Notes: generated by a model not told the origin, from the sequence alone. Counted from the stretch's first letter, positions 13,403-24,939 are shown. The stretch: DNA of 64,000 nt from Mycolicibacillus parakoreensis (GCF_022370835.2 NZ_CP092365.1:1-64000), one strand, 5' to 3'. Translations and numbers: made by a program.

Positions 13403-14158
13403 ATGGTCGACACCGCGCCGGTGCGGCGCCACCGCCTGTGGTCGGCGGGGGTGCCGGTGGTCTGTCTGGCCGCCGGGCTGCTGCTGGCCGCCACCCATGG
13501 GGTCTCCGGGGGCGATGAGATCCGCAGCAGCGACGCGCCCCGGCTGGTCGACATGGTCAACGCCGCCCAGCAGCACGTCGACGAGCTGGCCGCCCGCCGC
13601 GACACCCTCACCGACCAGATCGACTCGGTGCACGGCGCCTCCGCCGACACCGCGCTGGCGGCGATGCTGGCCCGCGCCTCGACGCTGTCGGCGCAGGCCG
13701 GCCTGGACCCGGTGCGCGGGCCCGGCCTGGTGGTGACGTTGACCGACGCGCAGCGCGACGCCGACGGCCGGTTCCCCCGCGACGCCTCCCCCGACGACCT
13801 GGTGGTCCACCAGCAGGACATCCAGGGGGTGCTCAACGCGTTGTGGAGTGCCGGCGCCGAGGCGATCCAGGTCCAAGACCAGCGGGTCATCGCGACCTCG
13901 GCGGTGCGCTGTGTGGGCAACACGCTGCTGCTCAACGGGCGCACCTACAGCCCGCCCTACACCGTGAGCGCCCTCGGCGACGCCGAGGCGATGCAGGCCG
14001 CCCTCGCCGAGGAGCCCCGGGTGGTCCTGTACCGCCAGTACGTGGTCCGCTTCGGGCTCGGCTACAGCGAGGAGGTCCGCCCGGAGGTCGAGATCGCCGG
14101 GCACACCCAGCCGCTGCGGCTGCGCTACGCCCAGCCCAGCGGGCCGGTCGGCTACTGA
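13403..14158 (+). CDS. DUF881 family protein (Rv0012-like)
   Basis: The 251-residue product has an N-terminal signal anchor ([19 protein letters not shown]), a coiled-coil stretch ([21 protein letters not shown]) and a DUF881 domain ([14 protein letters not shown]...[25 protein letters not shown]). It is likely an extracytoplasmic envelope protein associated with the cell-division cluster. GGAGAG at 13394-13399 supports ATG 13403. No enzymatic motif is visible. Confidence 0.88.
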   Translation: MVDTAPVRRHRLWSAGVPVVCLAAGLLLAATHGVSGGDEIRSSDAPRLVDMVNAAQQHVDELAARRDTLTDQIDSVHGASADTALAAMLARASTLSAQAGLDPVRGPGLVVTLTDAQRDADGRFPRDASPDDLVVHQQDIQGVLNALWSAGAEAIQVQDQRVIATSAVRCVGNTLLLNGRTYSPPYTVSALGDAEAMQAALAEEPRVVLYRQYVVRFGLGYSEEVRPEVEIAGHTQPLRLRYAQPSGPVGY

Positions 14159-14202
14159 CCGCACACCCGGGGGCGCCGCCGCGCGGGCGGTAGCCTGGGC
14201 GG

Positions 14203-14889
14203 ATGCGGGTTCTGGTCGTCGACAACTACGACAGCTTCGTGTTCAACCTGGTGCAGTACCTGGGCCAGTTGGGCGTGACCGCGACGGTGTGGCGCAACGA
14301 CGACCCGCGGCTGGGCGACCCGGCCGCGGTCGCCGCCGACGTCGACGGGGTGCTGTTGAGCCCCGGCCCGGGCACCCCGCAGCGCGCCGGGGCCTCGATC
14401 CCGCTGGTGGCGGCCTGCGCGGCGACCGGCACCCCGCTGCTGGGGGTCTGCCTGGGCCACCAGGCCATCGGGGTGGCCTACGGCGCGACGGTGGACCGGG
14501 CCCCGGAGCTGCTGCACGGCAAGACCAGCAGTGTGCACCACGACGACAGCGGGGTGCTGCGCGGACTGCCGGAGCCGTTCACCGCCACCCGGTACCACTC
14601 GTTGACGATCCTGCCCGACACCCTGCCGGCCGAGCTGCGGGTCACCGCGCGCACCGACGGCGGGGTCATCATGGGCGTGGCGCACCGGCAGTCGCCGATC
14701 CACGGGGTGCAGTTCCACCCCGAGTCGATCCTCACCGAGGGCGGCCACCGGCTGCTGGCCAACTGGTTGGCGGTGTGCGGGGCGCACACCGACGCGGCGC
14801 TGATCGCCACGCTGGAGTCGCAGGTGGCCGCCGCGCTCGGGCCGGTGTCGGCGGCCGACGCCACCGTCAGCGGCCGAACGTCAGCGTGA
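14203..14889 (+). CDS. trpG: Glutamine amidotransferase of anthranilate/aminodeoxychorismate synthase
   Basis: This class I glutamine amidotransferase supplies ammonia from glutamine for anthranilate or 4-amino-4-deoxychorismate synthesis. The 228-residue protein has the start VLVVDNYDSFVFNLVQYL, the nucleophile elbow GVCLGHQAIG and the catalytic HPES near the C-terminus. In mycobacteria the single gene at this locus (pabA/trpG) probably serves both folate and tryptophan pathways. It converges with pknB, the 3' ends overlapping by 23 bp. Confidence 0.93.
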   Translation: MRVLVVDNYDSFVFNLVQYLGQLGVTATVWRNDDPRLGDPAAVAADVDGVLLSPGPGTPQRAGASIPLVAACAATGTPLLGVCLGHQAIGVAYGATVDRAPELLHGKTSSVHHDDSGVLRGLPEPFTATRYHSLTILPDTLPAELRVTARTDGGVIMGVAHRQSPIHGVQFHPESILTEGGHRLLANWLAVCGAHTDAALIATLESQVAAALGPVSAADATVSGRTSA

Positions 14890-16747
14890 TGTTGCCGTCG
14901 GTGTTGACGCCCTGACCGGCCGTCGGGCTCTGGGAGATCACCCGGTTGCGGCTGTCGCCGCCGGCGTCGACGTCGGGGCCCTTGACCAGCACCCCGGTCC
15001 AGCCCAGCGCCCGCAGCAGCGGCTCGGCGTCGGTCCAGAACATGCCCTTGACGTCGGGCATCACGAACTGGTTGCCCTTGGAGACCTGCAGTTCGATGAC
15101 GGTGTCCACCGGCACGTTCTCCCCGGCCGTCGGGCGGGTCGCGATGACCTGGCCGGCCGGTTCGGGGCTGTCCACCGAGACCGGGTTGACCTTGGCGAAC
15201 CCGGACAGGGTCAGGGTCTTCTCGGCCTCCTCGGCGGTCTGGCCGGAGACCGCCGGCACGTCCTTGGTCTCCGGGCCGGTGCCGACGATCACGGTGATCT
15301 CGTTGGTGATCGCCGAGGTGGAGTTCACCGGCGGGTTGGTGCCGACCACCCGGTCCTTGAGTTCCGGGGTCGACGGGGACTCGCTGCGTTTGAACTTGCT
15401 GAACCCGCGGCCCTCGAGTTTCTTGATCGCCGCCTCGTAGCTCAGCGACGCCACATCGGGAACCTGGCGCTGCTCGGGGCCGTAGGAGACCTTGACGGTG
15501 ATGACGTCACCCTTGTGGGCGGTGCTGTCGGCGGCCGGCTCGGTGGAGATCACATGGTCCGGCGGCACCACCGAGTCGGCCTTCTGCTCGGTGCGCACCT
15601 CGAAGCCCTTCTTCTGCAGTTCGGCGACCGCGTCGGCCGACACCATGCCCTGCACGTCGGGCACGGCCAGTTCGTGGGCGCGCCCCCCGCCGCTGAACAT
15701 GTTGATCACCACGGTCACCGCCACGGTGAGCACCGCGAGCACCGCCACCGCGACCAGCCAGCGGGTCACCGAGCTGGCGTTGCGGTCGCCGCTGAAGTCC
15801 AGCGGCTGGCGCGGCAGCGGGTCGGTGTGCGGTCCGGCGCCGGCCGCCGAGGAGCTGCGCAGCATCGCGGTGCGGTCGGCGTCGGTGAGCACCTTGGGCG
15901 CCTCCGGGGCCTCCCCGTTGTAGACCCGGATCAGATCGGCGTGCATCTCGGCGGCCGTCTGGTAGCGGTTGTCGGGGTTTTTGGCCAGTGCTTTGAGCAC
16001 CACCGCGTCCAGGCCCGCCGACAGCCCCGCCTTGCGCTGCGACGGCGGCACCGGGTCCTCGCGCACATGCTGGTAGGCGACCGCCACCGGGGAATCCCCG
16101 ACGAACGGGGGCTCGCCGGTGAGGATCTCGTAGAGCACACAGCCCAGCGAGTACACGTCGGAGCGGGCGTCGACCGATTCGCCGCGGGCCTGCTCCGGGG
16201 AGAGGTACTGGGCGGTGCCGATGACCGCGGCGGTCTGGGTCATGTTGCCGCTGTCGGCCAGGGCGCGCGCGATCCCGAAATCCATCACCTTGACCGCGTT
16301 GGTCGTGCTGATCATGATGTTGGCCGGTTTGACGTCGCGGTGGATGATGCCGTGCTGGTGGGAGAAGTTCAGCGCCTGGCAGGCGTCGGCGATGATCTCG
16401 ATCGCGCGGTGTTCGGGCAGCGGGCCGTCGTTGTGCACCATGTCGCGCAGCGTGACCCCGTCGACGTACTCCATCACGATGTAGGGCAGCGGACCGGCCT
16501 CGGTCTCGGCCTCCCCGGTGTCGTAGACCGCCACGATCGCCGGGTGGTTCAGCGCGGCGGCGTTCTGCGCCTCGCGGCGGAACCGCAGATAGAAGCTGGG
16601 GTCGCGGGCCAGGTCGGCGCGCAGCACCTTGATCGCGACGTCGCGGTGCAGCCGCTGGTCGCGGGCCAGGTGGACCTCCGACATGCCGCCGAAGCCGAGG
16701 ATGTCGCCGAGTTCGTAACGGTCGGACAGATGCGGTGGCGTCGTCAT
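14867..16747 (-). CDS. pknB: Serine/threonine protein kinase PknB
   Basis: PknB is the essential receptor-like kinase that senses muropeptides and controls peptidoglycan synthesis and division. The 626-residue protein (same length as in M. tuberculosis) has a kinase domain (Lys40 in [21 protein letters not shown], activation loop [17 protein letters not shown] with the two regulatory threonines), a juxtamembrane linker, a transmembrane helix ([19 protein letters not shown]) and four extracellular PASTA repeats. The start ATG 16747 overlaps the pknA stop (ATGA). Confidence 0.97.
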   Translation of the reverse strand: MTTPPHLSDRYELGDILGFGGMSEVHLARDQRLHRDVAIKVLRADLARDPSFYLRFRREAQNAAALNHPAIVAVYDTGEAETEAGPLPYIVMEYVDGVTLRDMVHNDGPLPEHRAIEIIADACQALNFSHQHGIIHRDVKPANIMISTTNAVKVMDFGIARALADSGNMTQTAAVIGTAQYLSPEQARGESVDARSDVYSLGCVLYEILTGEPPFVGDSPVAVAYQHVREDPVPPSQRKAGLSAGLDAVVLKALAKNPDNRYQTAAEMHADLIRVYNGEAPEAPKVLTDADRTAMLRSSSAAGAGPHTDPLPRQPLDFSGDRNASSVTRWLVAVAVLAVLTVAVTVVINMFSGGGRAHELAVPDVQGMVSADAVAELQKKGFEVRTEQKADSVVPPDHVISTEPAADSTAHKGDVITVKVSYGPEQRQVPDVASLSYEAAIKKLEGRGFSKFKRSESPSTPELKDRVVGTNPPVNSTSAITNEITVIVGTGPETKDVPAVSGQTAEEAEKTLTLSGFAKVNPVSVDSPEPAGQVIATRPTAGENVPVDTVIELQVSKGNQFVMPDVKGMFWTDAEPLLRALGWTGVLVKGPDVDAGGDSRNRVISQSPTAGQGVNTDGNITLTFGR

Positions 16748-18063
16748 CGTGGTATCCCGCCTTGGTGCTGGGGCGTCGAGAGGACAACCCGGTTCGGCGC
16801 GTGGGCTTGCGGTTCGGCGGGCGGCTCGGACTCCTCCGGGGCGGGCGGCTCGGTGGGTTCCTCGGCCGGTGCGGTGGACTCCTCGGCCGGCTCGGGGGGA
16901 CCCTGCTGCTGCGACGTCGGTGCGCCCGGGTTGTCGGTGACCGTCGGCGGCGACGACGGCGTGCTGTTGTGGGCGTTGAGCACGATGAGCACCGCGCTGA
17001 CGATCGCCAGGGCGACCAGCACCCCGGCGGCCCACAGCAGGGCCCGCTGACCCGAGGAGAAGGTGCGCCGCGGGGGTGGGGGCGGCCGGTGGGTGCCGGT
17101 GGCGCGGGCCCGCGCCGGTGCGGCGCGCTGCGGGGTGTGGCCAGAGGCCGCCCGGGTCTGCCCGGTGGCGGTGATGGCCGTCGGGGCGGCGCGTCCCGCC
17201 GACGGCAGCTGGCTGGGCCGCGGCGGGCGGTGCCCGGAGCGCACCGCGGCGACCGCGTCGGCGAACGGGCCGCCGCTGGGATAGCGCATGCCGGGGTTTT
17301 TCACCAGGGTGATCTCGATGAGTTCGCGCACGTTGGCCGGCAGGTCCGCCGGCAGCGGCGGCGGGGGCTCCTTGATGTGTTTCATCGCCACCGTCAGCGC
17401 ACCGTCGCCGGTGAAGGGCCGCTTGCCCGAGACCGCCTCGTAGCCGACCACCCCGAGGGAGTAGACGTCGCTGGAGGCGGTGGCGTCGTGGCCGAGCGCC
17501 TGCTCGGGGGCGATGTACTGGGCGGTGCCCATCACCATCCCGGTCTGGGTGACCGGCGCGGCGTCGACGGCCTTGGCGATCCCGAAGTCGGTGATCTTCA
17601 CCTGCCCGGTGGGGGTGATCATGATGTTGCCGGGTTTGACGTCGCGGTGCACCAGCCCGGCGGTATGGGCGACCTGCAGGGCCCGGCCGGTCTGCTCGAG
17701 CATGTCCAGGGCGTGGCGCAGCGAGAGCCGGCCGGTGCGTTTGAGCACCGAACTCAACGGTTCGCCGTTGACCAGCTCCATCACCAGGTAGGCGGTGCGG
17801 CCCTCGTCGTCCATCTCGGTCTCGCCGTAGTCGTGCACGCTGGCGATGCCGGGGTGGTTGAGCATCGCGGTGGTGCGGGCCTCGTTGCGGAACCGCGCGA
17901 TGAACTCCGCGTCGGAGGAGAACTCCGCCTTGAGCACCTTGATCGCGACGCGGCGGCCCAGCCGGTTGTCGACGGCCTCCCACACCTGACCCATGCCGCC
18001 GGTGGCGATGAGTCGCTGCAGTCGATAGCGCCCGGACAGCGTGGCGCCTACTTTCGGGCTCAT
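16744..18063 (-). CDS. pknA: Serine/threonine protein kinase PknA
   Basis: PknA is the companion kinase to PknB and regulates morphology and division. The 439-residue protein has Lys42 in [21 protein letters not shown] and activation loop [18 protein letters not shown], followed by a proline-rich linker, one transmembrane helix ([20 protein letters not shown]) and a short extracellular proline/glutamate-rich tail without PASTA repeats. ATG 18063 overlaps the pbpA stop, so the two are translationally coupled. Confidence 0.97.
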   Translation of the reverse strand: MSPKVGATLSGRYRLQRLIATGGMGQVWEAVDNRLGRRVAIKVLKAEFSSDAEFIARFRNEARTTAMLNHPGIASVHDYGETEMDDEGRTAYLVMELVNGEPLSSVLKRTGRLSLRHALDMLEQTGRALQVAHTAGLVHRDVKPGNIMITPTGQVKITDFGIAKAVDAAPVTQTGMVMGTAQYIAPEQALGHDATASSDVYSLGVVGYEAVSGKRPFTGDGALTVAMKHIKEPPPPLPADLPANVRELIEITLVKNPGMRYPSGGPFADAVAAVRSGHRPPRPSQLPSAGRAAPTAITATGQTRAASGHTPQRAAPARARATGTHRPPPPPRRTFSSGQRALLWAAGVLVALAIVSAVLIVLNAHNSTPSSPPTVTDNPGAPTSQQQGPPEPAEESTAPAEEPTEPPAPEESEPPAEPQAHAPNRVVLSTPQHQGGIPR

Positions 18064-19535
18064 GATCCTCCCTGCAGCGCGGCCTCGATCACGGCCCGTC
18101 CGATCGGTGCGGCCACCGACCCTCCCGTCGCCGAGAGACGGTCGCCGCCGTCTTCCACCAGCACCGCCACCGCCACCTTCGGGGCGTGCGCCGGTGCGAA
18201 CGCGATGTACCACGCGTGCGGCGGGGTGCTTCGTGGGTCGGTCCCGTGTTCGGCGGTCCCGGTCTTGGACGCGATCTGCACGCCGGGAATGGCTCCTTCC
18301 TGTTGCGTGCGTGCCTCGGCGGCGATCATCAATTCCGTTAGCTTAGCGGCGACCTTCGGGGAGACCGCACGGCGCTGGGTTTGCGGGGTGGTCGTGGCGA
18401 TGTCCGCCAGATCCGGGCCCTGCAGATGGTTCACCAGGTAGGGCCGCATCATCAGCCCCTGATTGGCCACGGTCGCGGCGATCACGGCGTTTTGCAGCGG
18501 GGTCAGCGCGACGTCTTTCTGCCCGATGGCGGAGATGCCCAGGGCCGCGGCGTCGGGGATCGGCCCGACGGTGGATTCGGCGACCTGCAGCGGGATCGCC
18601 GGGGGTGCGGCGTCGAGCCCGAACGAGTGCGCCGCGCTGCGCAGCGCGGCGGCGCCGGTGTCGATGCCCAGCTGCACGAACGCGGTGTTGCAGGAGCGGG
18701 CGAACGCCTCGCTCAGCGCGACCGTCGGCTGGTCCCCGCAGGCCGCACCGCCGAAGTTCTCCACCGTGGCGGTGCTGTCGGGCAGTTGCCGGCGCGCCGA
18801 GGCGTCGAGCTGGGCGTCAAGGCCGGTCCCGGCGGCCAGCGCGGCCGCGGTGGTGATGACCTTGAACGTGGAGCCGGGTGGGTAGGTCTCGGCGAGCGCC
18901 CGGTTGCTCAGCGGCGAGTCGGGGTCGTCGCGCAGCCGCTGCCAGGCCTGCAGCTGGGTGGTGGCGTCGTGCGAGGACAGCAGGTTCGGGTCGTAGGACG
19001 GCGCCGAGGCCAGCGCCAGCACCCGGCCGGTGGCGGGTTCCAGCGCGACCACCGCGCCCTTGCAGGCCGGTTCGCAGCCGTCCTGCAGACCGTTCCAGGC
19101 GGCCTGCTGCACCGTGGGCTCGATCGTGGTCTCCACGGTCCCGCCGCGCGGGTCGCGTCCGGTGAAGAAGTCGGCGAGGCGGCGGCCGAACAGCCGCTCG
19201 TCGGAGCCGTTGAGGATGGAGTCCTCGGCGCGCTCCAACCCGGTCGAGGAGTAGCGCAGCGAGTAGAACCCGGTGATCGGCGCGTTGACCAGCGGGTTGG
19301 GATAGGTGCGCAGATAGCGGAACCGGCCGTCGACGGCCTCGGAGTAGGCCAGCAGCTGCCCGTCGGCGGTGATCTGGCCGCGTTGGCGGGAGTACTCGTC
19401 GAGCAGGATCCGCTGGTTGCGCGGGTCGGCGCGCAGCCCGTCGGCGGCGAAGACCTGGGTGAACGTGGCGTTGAGCAGCAGCACCACCACCAAGGCCAGG
19501 ACCGCCATCGCGACGCGGCGCAACGAGGTATTCAT
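18060..19535 (-). CDS. pbpA: Class B penicillin-binding protein PbpA
   Basis: PbpA is a peptidoglycan transpeptidase partnered with RodA. The 491-residue protein has an N-terminal membrane anchor ([20 protein letters not shown]), a dimerisation/pedestal region and a transpeptidase domain with the three active-site motifs PPGSTFKV (SxxK), RSCNTAF (SxN) and SKTGTAE (KTG). The 4-bp overlap with rodA upstream and pknA downstream shows a coupled operon. In M. tuberculosis it is a phosphorylation target of PknB. Confidence 0.96.
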   Translation of the reverse strand: MNTSLRRVAMAVLALVVVLLLNATFTQVFAADGLRADPRNQRILLDEYSRQRGQITADGQLLAYSEAVDGRFRYLRTYPNPLVNAPITGFYSLRYSSTGLERAEDSILNGSDERLFGRRLADFFTGRDPRGGTVETTIEPTVQQAAWNGLQDGCEPACKGAVVALEPATGRVLALASAPSYDPNLLSSHDATTQLQAWQRLRDDPDSPLSNRALAETYPPGSTFKVITTAAALAAGTGLDAQLDASARRQLPDSTATVENFGGAACGDQPTVALSEAFARSCNTAFVQLGIDTGAAALRSAAHSFGLDAAPPAIPLQVAESTVGPIPDAAALGISAIGQKDVALTPLQNAVIAATVANQGLMMRPYLVNHLQGPDLADIATTTPQTQRRAVSPKVAAKLTELMIAAEARTQQEGAIPGVQIASKTGTAEHGTDPRSTPPHAWYIAFAPAHAPKVAVAVLVEDGGDRLSATGGSVAAPIGRAVIEAALQGGS

Positions 19536-20941
19536 ACGCGCTCGATCACCTCGGTGCCGGCGGCGGCGATCGGCGCGGCCGGTGTCGGTGCGGTGACCAG
19601 CGGGCGCCGGGCCGCGTGCGAGATGCGCACCAGCAGCGCCAGCAGGATGTAGTTGGCCACCAGCGACGAGCCGCCGTAGGAGAGCCACGGGGTGGTCAGC
19701 CCGGTCAGCGGGATCAGGTTGGTCACCCCGCCGACCACGATGAACAACTGGATCGCCAGGGTGGACGCCAGCCCCGCGGCCAGCAGCTTGCCGAAGCTGT
19801 CGCGCACCGCGAGCGCGGTGCGCAGCCCGCGGAGGATCACAGTGGTGTAGAGCATCAACACCCCGGCCAGCCCCACCAGGCCGAGCTCCTCGCCGAAGGC
19901 GGCGATGATGAAGTCGGTGGAGGCCGCCGGGACGTACTCGGGTTGGCCGTTGCCCAGCCCGGCTCCGAAGACCCCGCCGGTGGCGAAGCTGAACAGCGAC
20001 TGCACCATCTGGTAGCCGGCGCCCTCGGGGTCGGCGAACGGGTCCAGCCACGCCTGCACCCGCATCCGCACGTGGCTGAACAGGAAGTAGGCGACGGTGC
20101 TGCCGGCGACGAACAGCGCCAGCCCGATCGCCACCCAGCTGATCCGGTGGGTGGCGATGTAGACCATCACCAGAAACGACGCGTAGAGCAGCAGCGAGGT
20201 GCCCAGGTCCTTCTCGAAGACCATCACCCCGACCGAGACCACCCACGCCACCAGCAGCGGTGCGAGGTCACGCGGGCGGGGCAGGTTCACCCCGAAGACG
20301 TGTTTGCCGGCGCTGGTGAACAGGTCGCGTTTGGCGACCAGCACGGCGGCGAAGAAGATCAGCAGCAGGATCTTGGAGAACTCGGCCGGCTGGATGGAGA
20401 AGCCCGGGAACCGCACCCAGATCTTCGCCCCGCCCTGCTCGGAGAACCGCGCGGGCAGCAGTGCGGGGATCACCAGCAGCACCAGCCCGGCCAGCCCGCA
20501 CAGATAGCCGCTGCCGGCCAGTTCGCGGTGATCGTTGAGCAGGGCGAGCACCACCACGAACGCGAGCACCCCGACCAGGGTCCACAGCACCTGCTGGGTG
20601 GCCGACGAGTGGGCCTGTTCGGTGGGGTCGGCCAGATCCAGCCGGTGGATCATGACCAGCCCCAACCCGTTGAGCAACGCCACCACCGGCAGCAGCAGCG
20701 GGTCGGCGTAGCGGGCGTAGCGGCGGATGGCCACATGGGCGAGGCCGAACAGCGCCAGAAACGCCACCGTGTAGCCGAGGATCTTCCAGCCGAGGGTGCG
20801 GTGCTGGTCGGCTTCGACGATGACCAGCGCCACCGTGGTCAGCGCCCCGGCGAAACACAGCAGGCCCAACTCGGCGTTGCGCCGGGTCGGCAAGGGGGGA
20901 GCCGGCGCCGCCGGGATCGCGGGCTGGGGCTGGGTGGTCAT
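19532..20941 (-). CDS. rodA: SEDS-family peptidoglycan glycosyltransferase RodA/FtsW
   Basis: RodA polymerises lipid II into glycan strands. The 469-residue protein has about twelve transmembrane segments and the SEDS hallmarks: the GGAKIWVRFPGFSIQPAEFSK region, FEKDLGTSLLLY, a large extracellular loop with GLGNGQPEYVPAASTDFI, and TPWLSYGGSSLVANY near the end. It overlaps pstP (upstream) and pbpA (downstream) by 4 bp. Confidence 0.96.
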   Translation of the reverse strand: MTTQPQPAIPAAPAPPLPTRRNAELGLLCFAGALTTVALVIVEADQHRTLGWKILGYTVAFLALFGLAHVAIRRYARYADPLLLPVVALLNGLGLVMIHRLDLADPTEQAHSSATQQVLWTLVGVLAFVVVLALLNDHRELAGSGYLCGLAGLVLLVIPALLPARFSEQGGAKIWVRFPGFSIQPAEFSKILLLIFFAAVLVAKRDLFTSAGKHVFGVNLPRPRDLAPLLVAWVVSVGVMVFEKDLGTSLLLYASFLVMVYIATHRISWVAIGLALFVAGSTVAYFLFSHVRMRVQAWLDPFADPEGAGYQMVQSLFSFATGGVFGAGLGNGQPEYVPAASTDFIIAAFGEELGLVGLAGVLMLYTTVILRGLRTALAVRDSFGKLLAAGLASTLAIQLFIVVGGVTNLIPLTGLTTPWLSYGGSSLVANYILLALLVRISHAARRPLVTAPTPAAPIAAAGTEVIERV

Positions 20942-22476
20942 GCCGCTTCCCGGCAGTCGAATCCGGGTTGCGGCGGCGGATGGCTGGGCTGCGCGGCCGC
21001 GGAGGTCCGCGCCGTGGTGCTCGCGCCGCCGTGGGCGGTGGTGCTCGGCGTGGTCGGGGTCGTCGACGTGGTCGCCGAGGAGGGGGACGCGGGGGTCGCG
21101 GGGGACGAGGACGTGGCCGACGGGGCGGTGGTGGTGCCGGAGACCCCCGGCGCGGTGCTACCGGGGGTGACCGACTCGAACGTCTCGGTGGTCGGCGGGG
21201 TGGCCTGCGGCTCGGCGGTGGGCGGGCAGAGCGGCAGCACCGACCCGGACAGCTTGTTGACCTGGTCGATCGCGTTGTCGAGGCTGCCGGCGGGCAGGCC
21301 GTCGACGAGTTGCTGGCGCGCCGAGGGCACCAGGTCGTCGACGGCCAGCGGATGGCAGGTGGTGGGCTGGCCCCAGTCGATCTGGGAGAGGGCGTTGGCG
21401 TCGTTGACGCAGACCCGGCGGAACGGCTTCTGCAGCTGGTTGCCCAGAAACGAGCCCTGTACGCCGCGCATGATCGCCACGGTGCCGTCGTGGGCGCCGA
21501 CGAAATAGTTGCTGTAGACCATGGCCTTGCCGACGGCGAGCCCGGCGAGCACCACCAGCACCAGCAGCACCGCGGCGAGCACCAGCCGGGAGCGGGAGCG
21601 CGGCTTGTGGGTGAACGCCTCGACCTGCGGCAGCCGGCGTTTGACCACCTGGGGGCGGGGGTTGATCGCCGAGGCCCGGCCGGCGGAGAGATCCAGGCGG
21701 GTCGGCCGGTCGCCGTCGTCGGAGACCGCGCCGGCCAGGATCGGGCGGGTCTGGCCGTAGTCGGTGTCGACGACGTCGGCGACCACCACGGTGACGTTGT
21801 CGGGTCCGCCGCCGCGCAGCGCCAGCTCGATCAGCCGGTCGGCGCACTCGGTGACGTCGGGGATCTGCAGCGCCTCCAGGATCGTCTCGGTGCTCACCGG
21901 GTCGGAGAGCCCGTCGGAGCAGAGCAGGTAGCGGTCCCCCACCCGGGCTTCGCGCATGGTCAGGGTGGGCTCCACCTCTTGGCCGGTGAGCGCGCGCATG
22001 ATCAGGGAGCGCTGCGGGTGGGAGTGCGCGTCCTCGGCGCTGATCCGGCCCTCGTCGACGAGGGTCTGCACGAACGTGTCGTCCTTGGTGATCTGGGCGA
22101 GTTCGCCGTCGCGCAGCAGATATCCGCGGGAGTCGCCGATGTGCACCAGCCCGATGCGGTCGCCGGCGAACAGGATCGCGGTCAGCGTGGTGCCCATGCC
22201 CTCGAGGTCGGGTTCGGCGTCGACGTGGGCGGCGATCGCGGTGTTGCCCTGCCGGACCGCGTCGTCGAGCTTGCTGAGCAGGTCGCCGCCGGGTTCGTCG
22301 TCGTCGAGCGGGGCCAGCGCGGCGATCACCAGCTGGGAGGCCACCTCCCCGGCGGCGTGCCCGCCCATGCCGTCGGCCAACGCCAGCAGCCGGGCTCCGG
22401 CGTACACCGAATCCTCGTTGTTGGAGCGCACCAAGCCGACGTCGCTGCGCGCGGCGTAACGCAGGACCAGTGTCAC
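20938..22476 (-). CDS. pstP: PP2C-type Ser/Thr phosphatase PstP
   Basis: PstP is the only Ser/Thr phosphatase of M. tuberculosis and reverses PknA/PknB signalling. The 512-residue protein has the PP2C metal-binding motifs (RSNNEDSVY, ALADGMGGH, HIGDSRGYL, LLCSDGLSD, GGPDNVTVVV), a transmembrane helix (LVLAAVLLVLVVLAGLAV) and an extracellular domain ending in a threonine/serine/proline-rich low-complexity tail. It overlaps fhaB and rodA by 4 bp each. Confidence 0.96.
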   Translation of the reverse strand: MTLVLRYAARSDVGLVRSNNEDSVYAGARLLALADGMGGHAAGEVASQLVIAALAPLDDDEPGGDLLSKLDDAVRQGNTAIAAHVDAEPDLEGMGTTLTAILFAGDRIGLVHIGDSRGYLLRDGELAQITKDDTFVQTLVDEGRISAEDAHSHPQRSLIMRALTGQEVEPTLTMREARVGDRYLLCSDGLSDPVSTETILEALQIPDVTECADRLIELALRGGGPDNVTVVVADVVDTDYGQTRPILAGAVSDDGDRPTRLDLSAGRASAINPRPQVVKRRLPQVEAFTHKPRSRSRLVLAAVLLVLVVLAGLAVGKAMVYSNYFVGAHDGTVAIMRGVQGSFLGNQLQKPFRRVCVNDANALSQIDWGQPTTCHPLAVDDLVPSARQQLVDGLPAGSLDNAIDQVNKLSGSVLPLCPPTAEPQATPPTTETFESVTPGSTAPGVSGTTTAPSATSSSPATPASPSSATTSTTPTTPSTTAHGGASTTARTSAAAQPSHPPPQPGFDCREAA

Positions 22477-22940
22477 GAGCGCAACTCAATTACCGTCTTG
22501 CCGATTCGAATCGGCGTTCCGATCGGAACTCTTACCGCGGTGGTCACCTTCGCCTTGTCAAGATAAGTACCGTTGGTCGATCCTAGATCTTCGACATACC
22601 ACTCGGAGCCGCGCTGGGACAGCCGGGCGTGCCTCGCCGAAGCATAGTCGTCGGTGAGCACCACCGTGGAGTCGTCGGCGCGACCGATCAAAACCGGCTG
22701 GCCGCTCAACGTGATGCGGGCCCCGGCCAGCGCGCCGTCGGTGATCACCAGCCGACGCGCGATGTGGCGGTGCGGGCGGGCGGGCAGCAGGGTGCCGCGG
22801 ATGGCCAGCCCGCGGCGCAGCATCACCGCCCCGGTCGGGGCGTAGATGTCGGTGCGCAGGGTGCGCAGCACCGCCCAGATGAACACCCACAGCAACACGA
22901 GGAATCCGACGCGCGTCAACTGCAGCATCAGTCCCTGCAT
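22473..22940 (-). CDS. fhaB: FHA-domain protein FhaB (FipA-like)
   Basis: FHA domains bind phosphothreonine; FhaB links kinase signalling to division by interacting with FtsZ/FtsQ in mycobacteria. The 155-residue protein has an N-terminal membrane helix (VGFLVLLWVFIWAVLRTL) and a C-terminal FHA domain with VLIGRADD, SARHARL and LGSTNGTYLD. It is the first gene of the fhaB-pstP-rodA-pbpA-pknA-pknB run, separated from fhaA by 173 bp without coding sequence. Confidence 0.93.
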   Translation of the reverse strand: MQGLMLQLTRVGFLVLLWVFIWAVLRTLRTDIYAPTGAVMLRRGLAIRGTLLPARPHRHIARRLVITDGALAGARITLSGQPVLIGRADDSTVVLTDDYASARHARLSQRGSEWYVEDLGSTNGTYLDKAKVTTAVRVPIGTPIRIGKTVIELRS

Positions 22941-23113
22941 CTGGCGTCCTCTCCGTCCGTGCGCACCGGCCGGCCACGTTCGTTCGGTGTCGGTCAGCGT
23001 CCTTAAGTGTTTCCGGGGCTCGACGGCGCCGAGAAGCGCCCGTCAGCAAGGTCACGATACTTGGACGGTGATCGAGCCGGGTGCAGTCAGGCCAACTCCA
23101 CCCGGCAGCGCCC

Positions 23114-24682
23114 TCAGTGGATCCGGACGACGATCTCGGAGTGCCCCAGGCGCACCACGTCGCCATCGGCCAGCTGCCACTCCTGAACCGGGGCGTTGTT
23201 GACCGTGGTGCCGTTGGTGGAGCCGAGGTCGGAGAGCAGCGCGACGTGCCCGTCCCACCGGATCTCCAGATGCCGGCGCGACACCCCGGTGTCGGGCAGA
23301 CGGAACTGGGCGTCCTGGCCGCGGCCGACCACGTTGGAGCCCTCCCGCAGCTGGTAGGTGCGGCCGCTGCCGTCGTCGAGCTGCAGGGTGACGGTGGGGC
23401 CGACGCCGAAACCGCCGGGCTGGCCGTAGTCGGCGTAGTCCCCGAAGCCGCCGGGCTGGCCCGGTTGGCCGTAGCCGCCGGGTTGGCCGGGCGGACCGTA
23501 GCCGCCGGGCTCGCCGTAGTCGTAGCCGGGGGCCGGCGGGGCGTCGGCGTAAGCGGTCGGCCCGCCCGGAGCCCCCTGGTCGAAGTGCCCGTAGTCGGGC
23601 TGGCCGTAGTCCGGTTGCCCGTAGTCCGGCTGGCCGTAGTCGGGCTGGCCGTAGTCCGGTTGGCCGTAGGACGGTCCGCCGGGGGCGGGCCCGGGGTAAC
23701 CCGGGCCGGGCTGGCCCGGCTGACCCGGCTGGCCGGGCTGACCGTAGCCGCCGTAGTCGGGGTAGGGCGGCGGGCCGGGCTGGCCCGGTTGACCCGGCTG
23801 GCCGGGCTGGCCGGGCTGGCCGGGTTGACCGTAGCCGCCGTAGTCGGGGTAGGGCGGCGGGCCGGGCTGCGCGCCGGGCGGGGGGCCCGACGGCGGGCCG
23901 GGCGGGGGGTTGTAGCCGCCGGGGCCGGGGCGATAGCCCGGGTCGTAGCCGGGTGGCGGGCCGCCGTAGCCGCCGGGGGGACGCTGCTCGTAGGACGGTG
24001 GGTATCCGCCCTGGTCGGGGTAGCCGCCGGGCTCCCCGCGGTGCGGCGGGTAGCCCTGCTCCGGCGGGGGTGGGGGCGGTGCCGGGTAGCCGCCCTGCTC
24101 GGGCGGGTAGGGGGCGCGGGGGTCCTGGCCGGCGTGCGGGTCGTCCTGCGGGCGACCGTAGTAGTCGTCGGGGTGCCCCTGCCCGGGGCCGCCGCGGTAG
24201 CTCGGGTTGTCGGTCATCGGTGGCACTCCTGTTTCTGCGGCGAACGCATGGTCTGATTCTGGCGCGACGTCGTGGTTATGGGTGGGTTGGGGGGTGGCAT
24301 CGGGGTTGACGGCGCCGCGGACACGGAACTGCCCGGTGTGCAGGTGCGCGGACGGCTCGAACCGCACAACCACCTCACCATACGTTTGCCACCCCTTCTC
24401 AGCGATATGTTCTGCCAAGTGCGTGGCGAACGCTCCCGACGTGAGATCCGGATCGGTGCTCAGCTTGGCGTAATCTTTTTCACTCAGCGTAATGACGTAT
24501 TCATTGGGCGCCAAAAGGTGATTACCCTGCAGGGCCCGAATGCCGTCGGCGGCCTCACGCCGCAGCATCGCCTCGATTTCCTGCGGAACGATCGCACCGC
24601 CGAACACCCGCGCGAACGCATCATCCACGGTTGCCTCGAGCTTGCGCTCCAGACGCTGGACTAGCCCCTTCTGGCCACCCAT
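23114..24682 (-). CDS. fhaA: FHA-domain protein FhaA
   Basis: FhaA binds phosphorylated MviN and the kinases and limits peptidoglycan synthesis. The 522-residue protein has an N-terminal DUF3662 domain (about residues 1-120: [20 protein letters not shown]...), a very long proline/glycine/tyrosine/glutamine-rich linker including a run of near-identical YGQPD units (about 23,585-23,670) and GQPGQP units (about 23,710-23,830), and a C-terminal FHA domain ([28 protein letters not shown]). Confidence 0.94.
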   Translation of the reverse strand: MGGQKGLVQRLERKLEATVDDAFARVFGGAIVPQEIEAMLRREAADGIRALQGNHLLAPNEYVITLSEKDYAKLSTDPDLTSGAFATHLAEHIAEKGWQTYGEVVVRFEPSAHLHTGQFRVRGAVNPDATPQPTHNHDVAPESDHAFAAETGVPPMTDNPSYRGGPGQGHPDDYYGRPQDDPHAGQDPRAPYPPEQGGYPAPPPPPPEQGYPPHRGEPGGYPDQGGYPPSYEQRPPGGYGGPPPGYDPGYRPGPGGYNPPPGPPSGPPPGAQPGPPPYPDYGGYGQPGQPGQPGQPGQPGQPGPPPYPDYGGYGQPGQPGQPGQPGPGYPGPAPGGPSYGQPDYGQPDYGQPDYGQPDYGQPDYGHFDQGAPGGPTAYADAPPAPGYDYGEPGGYGPPGQPGGYGQPGQPGGFGDYADYGQPGGFGVGPTVTLQLDDGSGRTYQLREGSNVVGRGQDAQFRLPDTGVSRRHLEIRWDGHVALLSDLGSTNGTTVNNAPVQEWQLADGDVVRLGHSEIVVRIH

Positions 24683-24939
24683 GCACCGCCTGCCTTACTG
24701 ATCGTCCGGTCTCGTCGTTGCCCACAGACAACACGGCGGCGTGTCGTGAGGTCCACGCCGTCGCATTGATGGTATCGGGATATCCCCACTCCCCGGCACC
24801 CAAAGATCTCTGAGAATCCCATATCGCCAGCTCACCGAGGGTTTCGGTGGCGTCGATCACCGGGTGTGCACCGCCGCGGGGGCCTTCGGTACGGTTGGGG
24901 AACGCAGGGCTCACCGTGATACGCTCCTGCGGTTGTTTC

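Noticed and set aside
23580..23850. CRISPR-like short direct repeats
   Set aside because: The repeats are in frame inside fhaA, encode YGQPD and GQPGQP units, and have no unique spacers.
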